A stretch of DNA of 64,000 nt from Actinospica robiniae DSM 44927 (GTDB lineage Bacteria; Actinomycetota; Actinomycetes; Streptomycetales; Catenulisporaceae). The number at the start of each line of letters is the position of its first letter. Within the stretch, counting starts at the first letter, position 1. The stretch lies in assembly GCF_000504285.1 (NCBI RefSeq), contig NZ_KI632511.1, positions 9,406,154 to 9,470,153 of the forward strand, in the 5' to 3' direction. Positions 46,081 to 55,635 of the stretch are shown piece by piece. A program made the position numbers and the translations under genes. The notes below the pieces were generated by a model that saw only the letters and a program-made list of their open reading frames with translations, made no database searches and was not told the origin of the DNA.

Positions 46081-47073
46081 ATGACGATGCCCAACGCCCT
46101 GTCTCGCGCGGTGCGCGGGGGCGCTCCGTCTAGCTCCCCCGACCAAGGTGCGGCGCTGAGCTGGCGCCGCCGGCTCCAACTGGTGCTGGCCGGACTGTGG
46201 GTGCTGGACGGGCTGCTCAAGCTGCAGCCGTTCATGTTCACCAAGAGTTTCGCGCCGATGACGCTGGGTGAGAGCCTGGACGGCGCGCCCGGCTGGCTGG
46301 CCAGCCCGATCCGCTGGGCCGAGCGGATCGAACAGGGCCACTCGGTCAGCACGATGATGGCGTTCGCGCTCATCGAGCTGGCGATCGGCTTCACCATCGC
46401 CTGGCCGCGCACGGTCAAGCTCGGGCTGGCCGGCTGCATCGTGTGGGTGCCGTTCCTGTGGTTCTTCGCGGAAGGGCTCGGCGGCCTCGCCTCCGGCAGC
46501 CCCAGCCCGCTCGACGCGCCCGGCGCGTCCATCCTCTACCTCGTGCTCGCGGTGCTGCTGTGGCCGGTCGAGCGCACGGAGCGCAGCGAGGCCGCGCGCT
46601 TCGTCGGCGTCCGCGCGGCGCAGGCGGTGTGGGTCGTGCTGTGGGGCCTGCTGGCCTTCCTCGCGTTCCTGCCGGCCAACACCACGCCCGGCGCGTTCTC
46701 CGACGCGATCGCGGAGAACGTCGACGGCGCCCCGTCCGGCTACGCCTCGCTGCTCAACCACGCCACGAGCGCGGTCAACGGGCACGGCCACGCCATCGGC
46801 ATCCTGCTCGGGATCGCCTTCATCCTGGTCGCGCTCAGCGTGCTCGCGCCGTGGCCCGCGGTGACCAGGGCCGGCATCGTCCTGGCCGTCGTCCTCGCCA
46901 CGCTGATCTGGGTCTTCGCCCAAGGGCTGGGCATGCCGTTCCAGGGCATGGGCACCGACCCGGACGGCGGACCGCTGCTCGCGGTGATCGCGCTCGCCTA
47001 CTGGCCGTCACGACGACCGGCCGCCGACGCCGCGGCCGCCGCGGCCGCCCTCCCCGAAGGAGCCGCCGCGTGA
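46081..47073 (+). CDS. Multi-pass membrane protein, unknown function
   Basis: A 330-aa protein with about seven hydrophobic helices (including LVLAGLWVLDGLLKL, MMAFALIELAIGFTIAW and ILLGIAFILVALSVL). Start ATG 46081; an earlier start is less likely. Its stop overlaps the next gene's GTG start (GTGA), so the two membrane proteins are coupled. The DoxX-like opening (LQLVLAGLWVLDGLLKLQP) suggests a small-solute or redox membrane role, but this is weak. Confidence 0.75.
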   Translation: MTMPNALSRAVRGGAPSSSPDQGAALSWRRRLQLVLAGLWVLDGLLKLQPFMFTKSFAPMTLGESLDGAPGWLASPIRWAERIEQGHSVSTMMAFALIELAIGFTIAWPRTVKLGLAGCIVWVPFLWFFAEGLGGLASGSPSPLDAPGASILYLVLAVLLWPVERTERSEAARFVGVRAAQAVWVVLWGLLAFLAFLPANTTPGAFSDAIAENVDGAPSGYASLLNHATSAVNGHGHAIGILLGIAFILVALSVLAPWPAVTRAGIVLAVVLATLIWVFAQGLGMPFQGMGTDPDGGPLLAVIALAYWPSRRPAADAAAAAAALPEGAAA

Positions 47074-47699
47074 ACGCCCCGATCTGGCTCTCGACGCTGC
47101 TGAGCGTCCTCATGGTGGCCGTGGCCTGCGCCGCACTGGTGCGTATGGTGATCGCCGGCGGCTGGCGCCGCGCGGTGGACTACGAGACCGAGGGGCTGCA
47201 CCTGATCGCCGGGCTCGCCGCCGCCGGGCTCATCTCCGCCTGGGCGGGCACCCTGCCGCGGCCGGCGTGGACGGTGGTGTTCGTCGCGGCGGGCGTCTAC
47301 CTGGCCGCGCGCGCCTGGCGGTCCTGGGCCGACGTGAAGGTGCGCCGTCCGCTGCTCGGCGGCCTCGCCTGCTGCGTGGTGCTCGTCTACGCGCTCACGG
47401 CGGACGTGCGGCCCTCCGTGATCCACGGATCGACCGCCGGAAGCTTCGCGATGCCGGACATGATCCTCGACCAGACCGAGCGCTTCCCCGCCCTCGGGCT
47501 CGCGCTGGTGGTGGCCCTGGCGTTCGCCGCGGTCGCGGCTGTGAACCGGGCCGGCATGACGCCGCGCCCCGAGCCGCAGCCCGCGATCGGCGGCCCCCAG
47601 GACGGCGCCGCGGTCCTGCTCGCGCCCCGCTTCGTCACCCTCAGCCGCGTCCTGCTGTTCGTCGTGCTCGCCTTCGCGATCCTGAGCAAGATCGTCTGA
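47070..47699 (+). CDS. DUF5134 family membrane protein
   Basis: A 209-aa protein from GTG 47070, with about five membrane segments and the DUF5134-type opening WLSTLLSVLMVAVACAALVR and histidine-bearing GLHLIAGLAAAGLISAW. Function not known. It is translationally coupled to the upstream membrane protein, so both probably act together. Confidence 0.78.
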   Translation: MNAPIWLSTLLSVLMVAVACAALVRMVIAGGWRRAVDYETEGLHLIAGLAAAGLISAWAGTLPRPAWTVVFVAAGVYLAARAWRSWADVKVRRPLLGGLACCVVLVYALTADVRPSVIHGSTAGSFAMPDMILDQTERFPALGLALVVALAFAAVAAVNRAGMTPRPEPQPAIGGPQDGAAVLLAPRFVTLSRVLLFVVLAFAILSKIV

Positions 47700-47904
47700 G
47701 TCTGCGGGACGGCCCGCGCGAGGTGGGGCTGCCCTAAACTGAATGGTCGTCGATCGTCCGCCGCGGAGGAGTCTGGATGCCGCCTCACCTGCGCGCGGGG
47801 TCCGGGGTGTCCCCGGCGTGGGGCCTGGGGCCGTGCCCCAGAGACACACAGGCAGCCGTGCGCTCGGCGCAGGCCCGCACCGTAGCGGAGCGTAGGGGGC
47901 CGAA

Positions 47905-50900
47905 GTGAGCGCGTCCAGGCTGGGAGTTTCGATTCTTGGCGTGCTTGAGGTGCGCGACGGCGACGGTGCGGCGGTGGCCGTCGGCGGGGCGCGGCTGCGT
48001 GCGCTGCTGGCCAGGCTCGCGCTCGATGCCGGGCGGGCGGTGAGTGCCGGCGCGCTGATCGACGCGCTGTGGGACGAGGAGCCGCCGGACGGCGTCGCGA
48101 ACGCGCTGCAGTCGCTCGTCTCCCGTTTGCGCCGCACCCTGGGCGACCCCGACGTGGTGGCCTCCGTACCCGGCGGGTACATGCTCGCGGTCCCGGACAC
48201 CGCGGTCGACGGCAACCGGTTCGAGGCCATGGCCCGGCAGGGGCGCGACGCGCTCTGGGCCGGTGACGCCGAGGCCGCGCGGCACGGGCTGCGCGAGGCG
48301 CTGGCGCTCTGGCGCGGTCCGGCGCTCGCCGAGTTCGCCGACGCCCGCTTCGCCGCGGCTGCGGCGGCGCGGCTCGAGGAGCAGCGGCTGGTGGCGCTGT
48401 GCGCGCGGGTCGAGGCCGATCTGCGGCTCGGGCACGTGCGCGAGGTCGTGCCCGAGCTCGAAGCGCTGGCCGTCACGTACCCGCTGCGCGAGGACATCGC
48501 GGCGCTGCTAATCAGGGCTCTGCATGCGGCCGGGCGGCAGTCCGACGCACTCGGCGCGTACGACCGGATCCGCGCCGCCCTGGCCGAGACGCTGGGCGTC
48601 GACCCGTCTCGTCAGCTCGCTGATACGCATCTCAAGGTGCTGCGCGACGAGCCCGTCGCCCACTCTGGGCCGGCACCCGCAAGCCGACAGCCCGGCAACC
48701 TTCGCAGTAGCCTGACCAGCTTCGTCGGGCGGGCCGAGGAAATGGCCGGGATCGGGCGGCTGCTGCGCGATTCCCGGCTGGTGACGCTCGTCGGTCCGGG
48801 CGGCGCCGGTAAGACCCGCCTGGCCTGCGAGGCCGCGGCGCGGGTGGTCGAACCCGGCTCGGATCAAGGCCCTGCCTCGGGCGGCGCCTGGCTGGTCGAG
48901 CTGGCCCCGGTCACCGATCCGGCCGAGGTGCCGCAGGCCGTGCTCACCGCGCTCGGGCCGCGCGAGACCAGGGTGATGGGCCGCGACCAGCAGGCCTCGG
49001 CGTCTCGCGACGTTCCGACCCGGCTGACCGACCTGCTCGCCGACAAGAACCTCGTGCTCGTCCTGGACAACTGCGAGCACCTGCTCGACGCGGTAGCGGG
49101 CCTCGCCGACCATCTGCTCGGGCGCTGCCCGCGCCTGCGGATCCTCGCGACCAGCCGGGAGCCGCTGGTCATCCCGGGCGAGAACATCTATCCGGTGCCG
49201 CCGCTGGGCCATCCCGCGGACGGCTGCGCCGTGGCCGAGGCTCTGGCGTACCCGGCGGTGCGGTTGTTCGCCGACCGCGCCGTCGCGGCGGCGCCAGGGT
49301 TCTCCGTGGACGAGGCGAGCCTGCGCTCGGTCGTGCAGATCTGCCGCCGCCTCGACGGGCTTCCGCTCGCCATCGAGCTGGCCGCCGCCCGGCTGCGCAC
49401 CCTGCCGGTGCAGGTCGTCGCCGCGCGGCTGGACGACCGGTTCCGGCTGCTGACCGGCGGCAGCCGCACGGCGATGCCCCGGCACCGGACCCTGCACGCC
49501 GTGGTCGCGTGGAGCTGGGAGCTGCTCGACGACGCGGAACGGGCGCTGGTCGAGCGCTTGGCAGTGTTCCCCGGCGGGATCTGCGCCCGCTCGGCCGCGA
49601 GCGTGCATGCCGCCCCGGAGCACGAGATCCACCGCCTGCTCTCAGCCCTCGTCGACAAGTCTCTGCTCGAACCGGTGGGCATGACCGCCGACGGCGATCC
49701 GCGCTACCGGATGCTCGAGACCATCCGCGAATACGGGATCGAACAACTCGCCGGCTCGGGCCTGCTCTCCGGGGTACGCGCCGCGCACGCGCGCCATTTC
49801 CTCGAGCTGGTCGAGGAATCCGAGCCGCATCTGCGTCGGCGCGAGCAGCTGGTGTGGCTCGACCGGCTCGCGGCGGAGCGCGACAACATCCTGGCCGCGC
49901 TGCGCTTCGCCATCGACGAGGGCGACGCGGACACGGCCGTGCGGATGGCCGCCGCGCTGGTCAGCTATTGGATCTTCGGTGGCGAACACGACGAGGGGAT
50001 GGTCTGGCTCGGCCTCGCGTTGTCCGTGCCGGGCGCGTCGCCGGCGCCGGCCCACGCCGTCTGCCGGATCTACCACGCCGCGACCGTCCTGTTCAGCGAG
50101 CAGCAGTGGACCGAGATGGCGGTGGTGCTGCGGGACGAGCTGAACGCGGTGCTCGCCGGTCCGGCCGCCGGCAGCGGGCATCCGCTGATCGCGCTGGCCG
50201 AGCTGCTGGTGCCGATGATCGAGAACGACCAGGCCGGGGTGGTCGCGGCGCACCGGCGGCTGACCGATGCCGCGGACCCGTGGGTGGCCGCGGCGGCGCA
50301 CCTGCTGTCCGGGATGGCGGCGGAGAACGCGGGCGACGTGGACGGGCAGCGGGCGGATCTGGCCGAGGCGCGCGCCAGGTTCGAGGCGCTGGGCGAGCGG
50401 TGGGGCCTGGCGGCCGCGTTGAACGGCCTGGCCTCGATCGCCACCAGCGACGGCGATCCGGCCGAGGCGCTGCGCCTGCACGACGAGGCCCTCGCGCTGA
50501 TGCGGGAGATCAACGCGGCCGACGACCTGGACCAGGCCCAGGTCGTGCGCGCGACGCTGCTGGCCCGTTCCGGTCAGCTCGACGAGGCCCGCGAGCTGCT
50601 GGAGCAGACGCTGGAGGCGGGGCGGCGCAAGGGCTCGGGCCGGATCGTCTTCCTGGCCCGGCAGGTGCTCGCGGAGCTGGCCCGGCTGACCGGGGACGTC
50701 GAGGGCGCCTGGGCGCACCTGCGCGCCTCGGACGACGAGCGTGGCGGGCGACGGACCGGCCCGCCGCAGGTGGAGGCCACCCGCGAGATCTGCGCGGCGT
50801 ACCTGCACTTGGCCGCCGGGGAGCTCGAAGCCGCACGGGACCGCCTGGACCAGGCCGTGCGGGACGGGCGTGAGTCCGCTGATATGCCGGTTCTGGCACG

Positions 50901-51171
50901 GGTGGCCGTCGGCGTGGGCGGCTACCTGGCCGCGTCCGGCGACGAGCAGCGCGCCGCCGAGGTGCTGGGCATCGCAGCCGGCCTGCGCGGCGTGATCGAC
51001 CGCAGCGACGTGGACCGCAAGCGGCTCGAGGCCCGGCTGCGGTCCGGCCTGGGCGACGCGGCCTACGATCAGGCCTTTGCGACCGGCCGGGAAATGCCGA
51101 GGGAGCAGGCGCAGGAGTCGCTCACGCGACTCCTGCGGCCCACTCCCCTCCGCGGCGTATCGCGGCCCTGA
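47905..51171 (+). CDS. AfsR-like SARP regulator: winged helix, BTAD, NB-ARC, TPR
   Basis: 1088 aa. An OmpR-like DNA-binding domain (about residues 1-95; LIDALWDEEPPDGVANALQS) and a BTAD domain (about 100-245; DIAALLIRALHAAGRQSDAL) make a SARP unit. Then follow an NB-ARC ATPase (about 270-560) with P-loop VGPGGAGKTRLA, Walker B LVLVLDNCEHLL and LATSREPL, and a C-terminal TPR region to the end. SARPs activate secondary-metabolite genes by binding heptamer direct repeats spaced 11 bp; the NB-ARC part senses ATP/ADP state. The start is GTG 47905 after AGGGGG. No biosynthetic PKS or NRPS is adjacent; the nearest possible target is the ABC transporter/Ppx intergenic region at 53.1 kb, which has such repeats. 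Confidence 0.92.
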   Translation: MSASRLGVSILGVLEVRDGDGAAVAVGGARLRALLARLALDAGRAVSAGALIDALWDEEPPDGVANALQSLVSRLRRTLGDPDVVASVPGGYMLAVPDTAVDGNRFEAMARQGRDALWAGDAEAARHGLREALALWRGPALAEFADARFAAAAAARLEEQRLVALCARVEADLRLGHVREVVPELEALAVTYPLREDIAALLIRALHAAGRQSDALGAYDRIRAALAETLGVDPSRQLADTHLKVLRDEPVAHSGPAPASRQPGNLRSSLTSFVGRAEEMAGIGRLLRDSRLVTLVGPGGAGKTRLACEAAARVVEPGSDQGPASGGAWLVELAPVTDPAEVPQAVLTALGPRETRVMGRDQQASASRDVPTRLTDLLADKNLVLVLDNCEHLLDAVAGLADHLLGRCPRLRILATSREPLVIPGENIYPVPPLGHPADGCAVAEALAYPAVRLFADRAVAAAPGFSVDEASLRSVVQICRRLDGLPLAIELAAARLRTLPVQVVAARLDDRFRLLTGGSRTAMPRHRTLHAVVAWSWELLDDAERALVERLAVFPGGICARSAASVHAAPEHEIHRLLSALVDKSLLEPVGMTADGDPRYRMLETIREYGIEQLAGSGLLSGVRAAHARHFLELVEESEPHLRRREQLVWLDRLAAERDNILAALRFAIDEGDADTAVRMAAALVSYWIFGGEHDEGMVWLGLALSVPGASPAPAHAVCRIYHAATVLFSEQQWTEMAVVLRDELNAVLAGPAAGSGHPLIALAELLVPMIENDQAGVVAAHRRLTDAADPWVAAAAHLLSGMAAENAGDVDGQRADLAEARARFEALGERWGLAAALNGLASIATSDGDPAEALRLHDEALALMREINAADDLDQAQVVRATLLARSGQLDEARELLEQTLEAGRRKGSGRIVFLARQVLAELARLTGDVEGAWAHLRASDDERGGRRTGPPQVEATREICAAYLHLAAGELEAARDRLDQAVRDGRESADMPVLARVAVGVGGYLAASGDEQRAAEVLGIAAGLRGVIDRSDVDRKRLEARLRSGLGDAAYDQAFATGREMPREQAQESLTRLLRPTPLRGVSRP

Positions 51172-51186
51172 CACTCACGCCAGTGC

Positions 51187-52050
51187 TCAGGCATTACGCC
51201 GGTAGGCCCGCATCGCCAGCGGCATGAACACCGCCACCAGGCCGACGCTCCAGACCGCGGTCCACAGCAGGGGATCGGCGATCGGGCCGCCGAGGAACAG
51301 GCCCCGGCTGGTGCTGGCGAGCTGGGTGATCGGGTTGACCTTGACGAATCCCTGCATCCAGCCGGGCAGCGTCGAGGAGCTGACGAAGGTGTTGCTGCCG
51401 AAGCTCAGCGGCAGGACCAGCAGGATCATCAGGCCCTGCACCGCGCCCGGCGTGCGCACCAGCATGCCGAGCCAGACCGAGACCCAGCTGAGCGAGAGCG
51501 CGAACCCGACGGCGACCAGGCAGCCGGCGATGGCGAAGAGCGGGTTGGTCTCGATCCGGAAGCCCATGGCCATGCCGGTGGCCAGGGTGACCACGGTGAC
51601 GATCGCGTAGCGGGCGATGTCGGCCGCGACGGCGCCGATCAGCGGCGCGGCCCGCGGGATCGGCAGGCTGCGGAAGCGGTCGAACACGCCCTTCTCGATG
51701 TCCGTGTTCAGATTCACGCCGATCGCCGTGGCGCCCATCGCGATGGTCTGCGCCAGGATTCCCGGTAGCAGGAACTGGAGATAGGCGTGCTGCTTCCCGG
51801 CGCCCGCGATCGCCCCGCCGAACACGTAGGTGAACAGGGCGAGGAAGATGATCGGCTGGAGTGTGACGTCGACCAGCGCCTCCGGCGTGCGCATGGTCTT
51901 GATCAGGCTGCGGTGGGCCAGCGCGAGGCTGTGGCGCACCAGCGCGTAGCGGCGCGGCCGGCGCTCGGAGCCCGCGGCCCGGGGGAGCGGGACGGCGGAC
52001 GGCGCCTGCGGTGCCGGCTGCTCGAGGTTCAACGGCTGGGTGCCGCTCAT
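51187..52050 (-). CDS. ABC-2 type transporter permease, DrrB-like
   Basis: A 287-aa protein starting at ATG 52050, with six membrane helices and the ABC-2 features FLLPGILAQTIAMGATAIGV, DIEKGVFDRFRSLPIPRAAP and LPLSFGSNTFVSSSTLPGWM, which are typical of daunorubicin-resistance DrrB exporters. It overlaps the stop of the ATPase gene (ATGA), giving a two-gene exporter operon. The substrate is probably a hydrophobic drug or lipid; it cannot be named. Confidence 0.92.
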   Translation of the reverse strand: MSGTQPLNLEQPAPQAPSAVPLPRAAGSERRPRRYALVRHSLALAHRSLIKTMRTPEALVDVTLQPIIFLALFTYVFGGAIAGAGKQHAYLQFLLPGILAQTIAMGATAIGVNLNTDIEKGVFDRFRSLPIPRAAPLIGAVAADIARYAIVTVVTLATGMAMGFRIETNPLFAIAGCLVAVGFALSLSWVSVWLGMLVRTPGAVQGLMILLVLPLSFGSNTFVSSSTLPGWMQGFVKVNPITQLASTSRGLFLGGPIADPLLWTAVWSVGLVAVFMPLAMRAYRRNA

Positions 52051-53003
52051 CGCGCGACCTCCTCGGTGTCCACGGCCGTGCGGCCGACCAGGGTGAAGAA
52101 GACCTCGTCGAGGCTGGGGAAGTGCAGCGAGAGCTCGGCCACCGAGATGTTCTCGGCCGCGAGCCGGGCGACCACCTGCGGCATCGCCGCGTCGCCGGCC
52201 ACCGGCACGGTCAGCACGCCCTTGCGCAGCGACTCGGGGGCCTTCGTCCCGACCGCCGCGAGGATGACCCGGACGTCCTCGAACCGGTCCGGGTCGGTCG
52301 GCTGGACCTCGAGCGTCTGCCCCCCGATCACCCGCTTGAGGCCCAGCGGCGTGTCGTGCGCGATCACCCGGCCGTGGTCGATCACAGTGACCTCGTCGGC
52401 CAGCGCGTCGGCCTCCTCGAGGTACTGCGTGGTCAGCAGCACGGTCGAGCCCTCGGCCACCAGCGAGCGCACCACGCCCCACATGTCCTCGCGCTTGGCC
52501 GGGTCGAGGCCGGTCGTCGGCTCGTCCAGGAAGATCACGCTCGGGCGTCCGACCAGGCTGGCGGCCAGGTCGAGGCGCCGCCGCATGCCGCCGGAGTAGG
52601 TCTTGGCCGGGCGCCCGGCCGCCTCCGTCAGGTCGAACCAGCGCAGCAGCTCCGCGGCCCGGGCCTTGGCCTCGCGCCCGGTCAGGTCGAGCAGCCGGCC
52701 GATCAGCACCAGGTTCTCGGTGCCGGTCAGGTCCTCGTCGACGGACGCGTACTGCCCGGTCAGGCCGACCAGCCGGCGCACCTTCTCGGCATCCTTGACG
52801 GTGTCGTAGCCGCCGACCCGGGCCGAACCGCCGTCGGCCCGGCTGAGGGTGGCGAGGATGCGCACCGCGGTGGTCTTGCCGGCGCCGTTGGGCCCGAGCA
52901 CCGCGTGGACGGTGCCCGGCCTGGCGGTGAGGTCGACCCCTTGGAGGGCCTTCGTCTCACCGAAGTGTTTGACCAGGCCCTCGGCCTCGATCGCGTAGCT
53001 CAT
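52047..53003 (-). CDS. ABC transporter ATP-binding protein, DrrA-like
   Basis: 318 aa. Walker A GPNGAGKTTAVRIL, Q-loop region LTGQYASVDEDLTG, signature YSGGMRRRLDLA, Walker B VIFLDEPTTGLDP and a switch region VLLTTQYLEEAD; the C-terminal about 90 residues match the DrrA regulatory domain (ending FPSLDEVFFTLVGR). It couples ATP hydrolysis to the DrrB-like permease. Upstream (53072-53140) lie six heptamer repeats that could control it. Confidence 0.94.
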   Translation of the reverse strand: MSYAIEAEGLVKHFGETKALQGVDLTARPGTVHAVLGPNGAGKTTAVRILATLSRADGGSARVGGYDTVKDAEKVRRLVGLTGQYASVDEDLTGTENLVLIGRLLDLTGREAKARAAELLRWFDLTEAAGRPAKTYSGGMRRRLDLAASLVGRPSVIFLDEPTTGLDPAKREDMWGVVRSLVAEGSTVLLTTQYLEEADALADEVTVIDHGRVIAHDTPLGLKRVIGGQTLEVQPTDPDRFEDVRVILAAVGTKAPESLRKGVLTVPVAGDAAMPQVVARLAAENISVAELSLHFPSLDEVFFTLVGRTAVDTEEVAR

Positions 53004-53071
53004 GGAGGTGGTCCCTGCTCCCGATGGTGTCCGGCCGCTCCAGCGGCCATGAGGAGAGCATGGCCGCGGGT

Positions 53072-53150
53072 GTTGACAGGCCGCTGACGGATCGCTGACA
53101 GGCCGGCCGGGCCGCTGACAGCGGCTGACACCGGCTGACAGCGCCTGTCA
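53072..53150. promoter_or_regulatory. Array of GCTGACA-type heptamer direct repeats
   Basis: Heptamers G(C/T)TGAC(A/G) start at 53072, 53083, 53094, 53114, 53124 and 53134, i.e. steps of 11, 11, 20, 10 and 10 bp, followed by an inverted TGTCAGC. Heptamers at 11-bp steps are the known layout of SARP binding sites. The array lies between the divergent DrrA-like and Ppx-like genes. Confidence 0.55.
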
Positions 53151-53233
53151 GCGCCGTGCCGCAGGGAGCGGAAACCGGCCGGATCCGGGCCCCGGCGGCG
53201 GATCCGCGCCGGAGAAGCGCTAGATTGGGCAGA

Positions 53234-54256
53234 GTGCGTCTAGGAATCCTCGATGTCGGATCACAGGGCGCGCATCTCGACGTACTTCGCCTGCGCCCCG
53301 GCCGGCCCGTGCAGCCGCTGGCCGTGGTCAAACGCCCCACCGGTCTGGCCCCAGCCCTGGACACCGACGGCACGATCGCGCCGGACGGAGTCGAGCGGCT
53401 GATCACGGCGATCGGCAGTTCGGTGCGCGCCGCGCGACGGGCCGGGGTGCGCGAGATTTTGGCCTACGGCACCTCGTCGATCCGTGACGCCCCGAACCGC
53501 GAGGACGTGATCGAGCGCGTGGCCGACGCCTGCGGCATCCGGCTCGGCTTCCTGTCCGGCGAGTTCGACGCGCGGCTGACCTACCGCGGCGCGCTCGAGT
53601 GGGCCGGCCCGTCGACGGCGAGCCTGTTCGTGGCCGACCTCGGCGGCGGCACGCTCGAGCTGGCGGCCGGGGACGCCGAGGGGGCCGGCTGGGCCGTCTC
53701 GCTCCCGCTCGGCGCCGGACTGCTCACCCGTACCCGGCTGCCCGGCGACCCGCCCAAGTGGCGCCACGTGGAGAGCCTGCGGGAGCGGCTGGCCAAGGAG
53801 CTGGCCGCGGTCGCCGACGCGCCGCGGCCGCACGTGCCCGCCGACGCGCTGATGCTGGCCACCTCCAAGACCTTCGCCCAGCTGGCCGCGCTGACCGGGG
53901 GCTTCGACTCGGACGGGCGTCCGGCGGTCACCCGGCGGGCCGTGCGCAAGCACATCCCGCGGCTGGCCGAGATGTGCTGCGCCGACCGCGCCCGGCTGGA
54001 CGGGGTCTCGGCCGGCCGCGCGCCGCAGATCCTGGCCGGGGCCGTCGTCGCCGAGGCGCTGATGATGGCGTTCGGGATCAGCATGCTGACGGTGTGTCCC
54101 TGGGCGCTGCGCGAGGGCATCGCACTGACCTACCGCCTGACGCTGGACGCGGACCACGGCGACCGCGCCGCCCGCAAGGAGCTCGGCCGCGGTCCGGTCG
54201 TCCACCTCCTCGACGCCCTGACCGGCCTGCGCGCCGCCCTGGGCGCCCGCGTCTGA
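53234..54256 (+). CDS. Ppx/GppA family exopolyphosphatase-like protein
   Basis: 340 aa, ASKHA fold: phosphate-1 loop LGILDVGSQGAHLDVL, AYGTSSIRDAPN, and phosphate-2 loop ADLGGGTLELAAGD; the C-terminus ends with the REGIALTYRL motif typical of the group. Members hydrolyse polyphosphate or pppGpp, linking to the stringent response. It is shorter than E. coli Ppx, as in actinobacterial Ppx1/2. The start is GTG 53234. It is divergent from the ABC exporter across the heptamer array. Confidence 0.88.
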   Translation: MRLGILDVGSQGAHLDVLRLRPGRPVQPLAVVKRPTGLAPALDTDGTIAPDGVERLITAIGSSVRAARRAGVREILAYGTSSIRDAPNREDVIERVADACGIRLGFLSGEFDARLTYRGALEWAGPSTASLFVADLGGGTLELAAGDAEGAGWAVSLPLGAGLLTRTRLPGDPPKWRHVESLRERLAKELAAVADAPRPHVPADALMLATSKTFAQLAALTGGFDSDGRPAVTRRAVRKHIPRLAEMCCADRARLDGVSAGRAPQILAGAVVAEALMMAFGISMLTVCPWALREGIALTYRLTLDADHGDRAARKELGRGPVVHLLDALTGLRAALGARV

Positions 54257-54335
54257 CCCGGATCCGGGACTCGCGCGCCGCTTGGCATAGCGGCGCGGGG
54301 TCCGCGGAGTCTTGTAGGGGCAGGAAGGAGGGGCG

Positions 54336-54854
54336 ATGGAGGAAGCCGAGGAACGCGAGTTCCGGCATTACGTGCTCGCGCGCCGCGACACGCTGCTGCG
54401 CGAGGCCTATCTGCTGACCGGAGACGGGCACCTGGCCGAAGATCTGGTGCAGACGGCCCTGGCCAAGGCCTATGTGGCCTGGCGCAGGGTGGCGGCGGCG
54501 GACTCGCCGGACGCGTACGTCCGCAGGATCCTGATCAACGCGCACCATTCCGTCCACCGCCGCCAGCGGGTGCGGGAACTGCTCACCGGCTCGGTGCCGG
54601 AGGTGTTCGCACCGGTCGGCGGGCAGGCCGATCCGGCGTCGGTGGAACGGTTGGACGTCATCAGGGCTCTGCTGGCACTGCCGCTGCGCCAGCGCACCGC
54701 GGTGGTGCTGCGGTACTGGGCGGACCTGCCGGAGGGCCAGGTGGCGGCGGTGATGGGCTGCTCGGTCGGCGCGGTGCGCAGCCAGGCCCACCGCGGGCTG
54801 GAGCGGCTGCGCGCCGAGCCGGCCGTGCGCCGGCTGGCTCCGGGGAGGGTGTGA
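54336..54854 (+). CDS. ECF RNA polymerase sigma factor, SigE-like group
   Basis: 172 aa. Region 2 (about residues 8-75; LLREAYLLTGDGHLAEDLVQ and the following TALAKAYVAW) and region 4 (about 110-160; LPLRQRTAVVLRYWADLPEG and VGAVRSQAHRGLERLR) are complete. It belongs to the SigE-type family abundant in actinomycetes, usually regulated by a membrane anti-sigma encoded next to it. The next gene (8 bp on) encodes a single-pass membrane protein that fits this role. GGAAGGAGG precedes ATG 54336. Confidence 0.92.
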   Translation: MEEAEEREFRHYVLARRDTLLREAYLLTGDGHLAEDLVQTALAKAYVAWRRVAAADSPDAYVRRILINAHHSVHRRQRVRELLTGSVPEVFAPVGGQADPASVERLDVIRALLALPLRQRTAVVLRYWADLPEGQVAAVMGCSVGAVRSQAHRGLERLRAEPAVRRLAPGRV

Positions 54855-54861
54855 GGGTTCG

Positions 54862-55617
54862 ATGATCGAACACGAGCATGAAGACAATGTATTGAGGCAA
54901 GCATTGGGAGGGTTCATGGACGATCTCGTCGCCGGCGAGGAGCTGGCGCCCGATCGCGTCGTCGAGGCCGGGCGGGAACGCCGACGGCGGCGCCGGGCTG
55001 CCGCGTCGGTCGGCGGCGCGGCGGCGGTGCTGATCGTCGCGAGCGGGGTGGCTTACGGGATCGGGTCGTCCGGGCCGGGCTCGGGCGCCGCGCCGGCTTC
55101 CGGCCACAGCGCGACGGCCCGGGTGACGCGGCCGGCCTCGCCGTCGGCGGCGCCGGCAAGCGAGCTGAAGGGCAGGCTGGTGAGCGAGGGGACCACGAGC
55201 GGCGTCTCCTGGAAGATCGGCGCGGCCCTGGCGGGCTATTCCGACGGCAACGCCATACCGCAGTTCTGCGTCTACGTCTGGACCTCGAACGGATCCACCG
55301 ATCCGACGGCGTGCGAGGGACCGGTCCAGCCCGATCCCGCGGACCCGGACGCGCCGTCCTTCCCGCAGGCGGGTGCCCAGTACGGGCTGATGTCGAAGTC
55401 GAGCACGATCGGCTGGGCCGCGATCTACACCAGCGACGCCACCAAGGTGGTGGTGACCTACGACGGCGGCTCGATCACGCTGCACCCGGTCAGCCTGGGC
55501 CACGGGGTGGACGTCACCGGAGCCGTCCTGCCGAAGAGCGGCGCGACGATGGTGGCCTCCGGGCCCGGCGGCACCGGCGTGGTGACCCACCTCAAGTTCA
55601 CGCCGCCCGGGTCGTAA
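54862..55617 (+). CDS. Single-pass membrane protein, probable anti-sigma partner
   Basis: 251 aa: a cytoplasmic acidic N-terminus (about 1-40; LRQALGGFMDDLVAGEELAP), an Arg-rich stop (GRERRRRRRAAAS), one membrane helix (GGAAAVLIVASGVAYGI) and an extracellular Ala/Ser/Pro linker with a beta-rich domain of about 150 residues (SGVSWKIGAALAGYSDGNAI, then IGWAAIYTSDATKVVVTYDG). The layout matches anti-sigma proteins encoded beside SigE-type factors, though no zinc-binding HxxxCxxC motif is seen. It is 8 bp after the sigma gene and surely cotranscribed. Confidence 0.75.
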   Translation: MIEHEHEDNVLRQALGGFMDDLVAGEELAPDRVVEAGRERRRRRRAAASVGGAAAVLIVASGVAYGIGSSGPGSGAAPASGHSATARVTRPASPSAAPASELKGRLVSEGTTSGVSWKIGAALAGYSDGNAIPQFCVYVWTSNGSTDPTACEGPVQPDPADPDAPSFPQAGAQYGLMSKSSTIGWAAIYTSDATKVVVTYDGGSITLHPVSLGHGVDVTGAVLPKSGATMVASGPGGTGVVTHLKFTPPGS

Positions 55618-55635
55618 ATCAGGGCACTACTAAGA

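Noticed and set aside
45199-46923. 574-codon minus-strand frame
   Set aside because: Antisense to a methyltransferase and a membrane protein gene; composition is Arg/Gly/His/Asp-rich with no recognisable domain.
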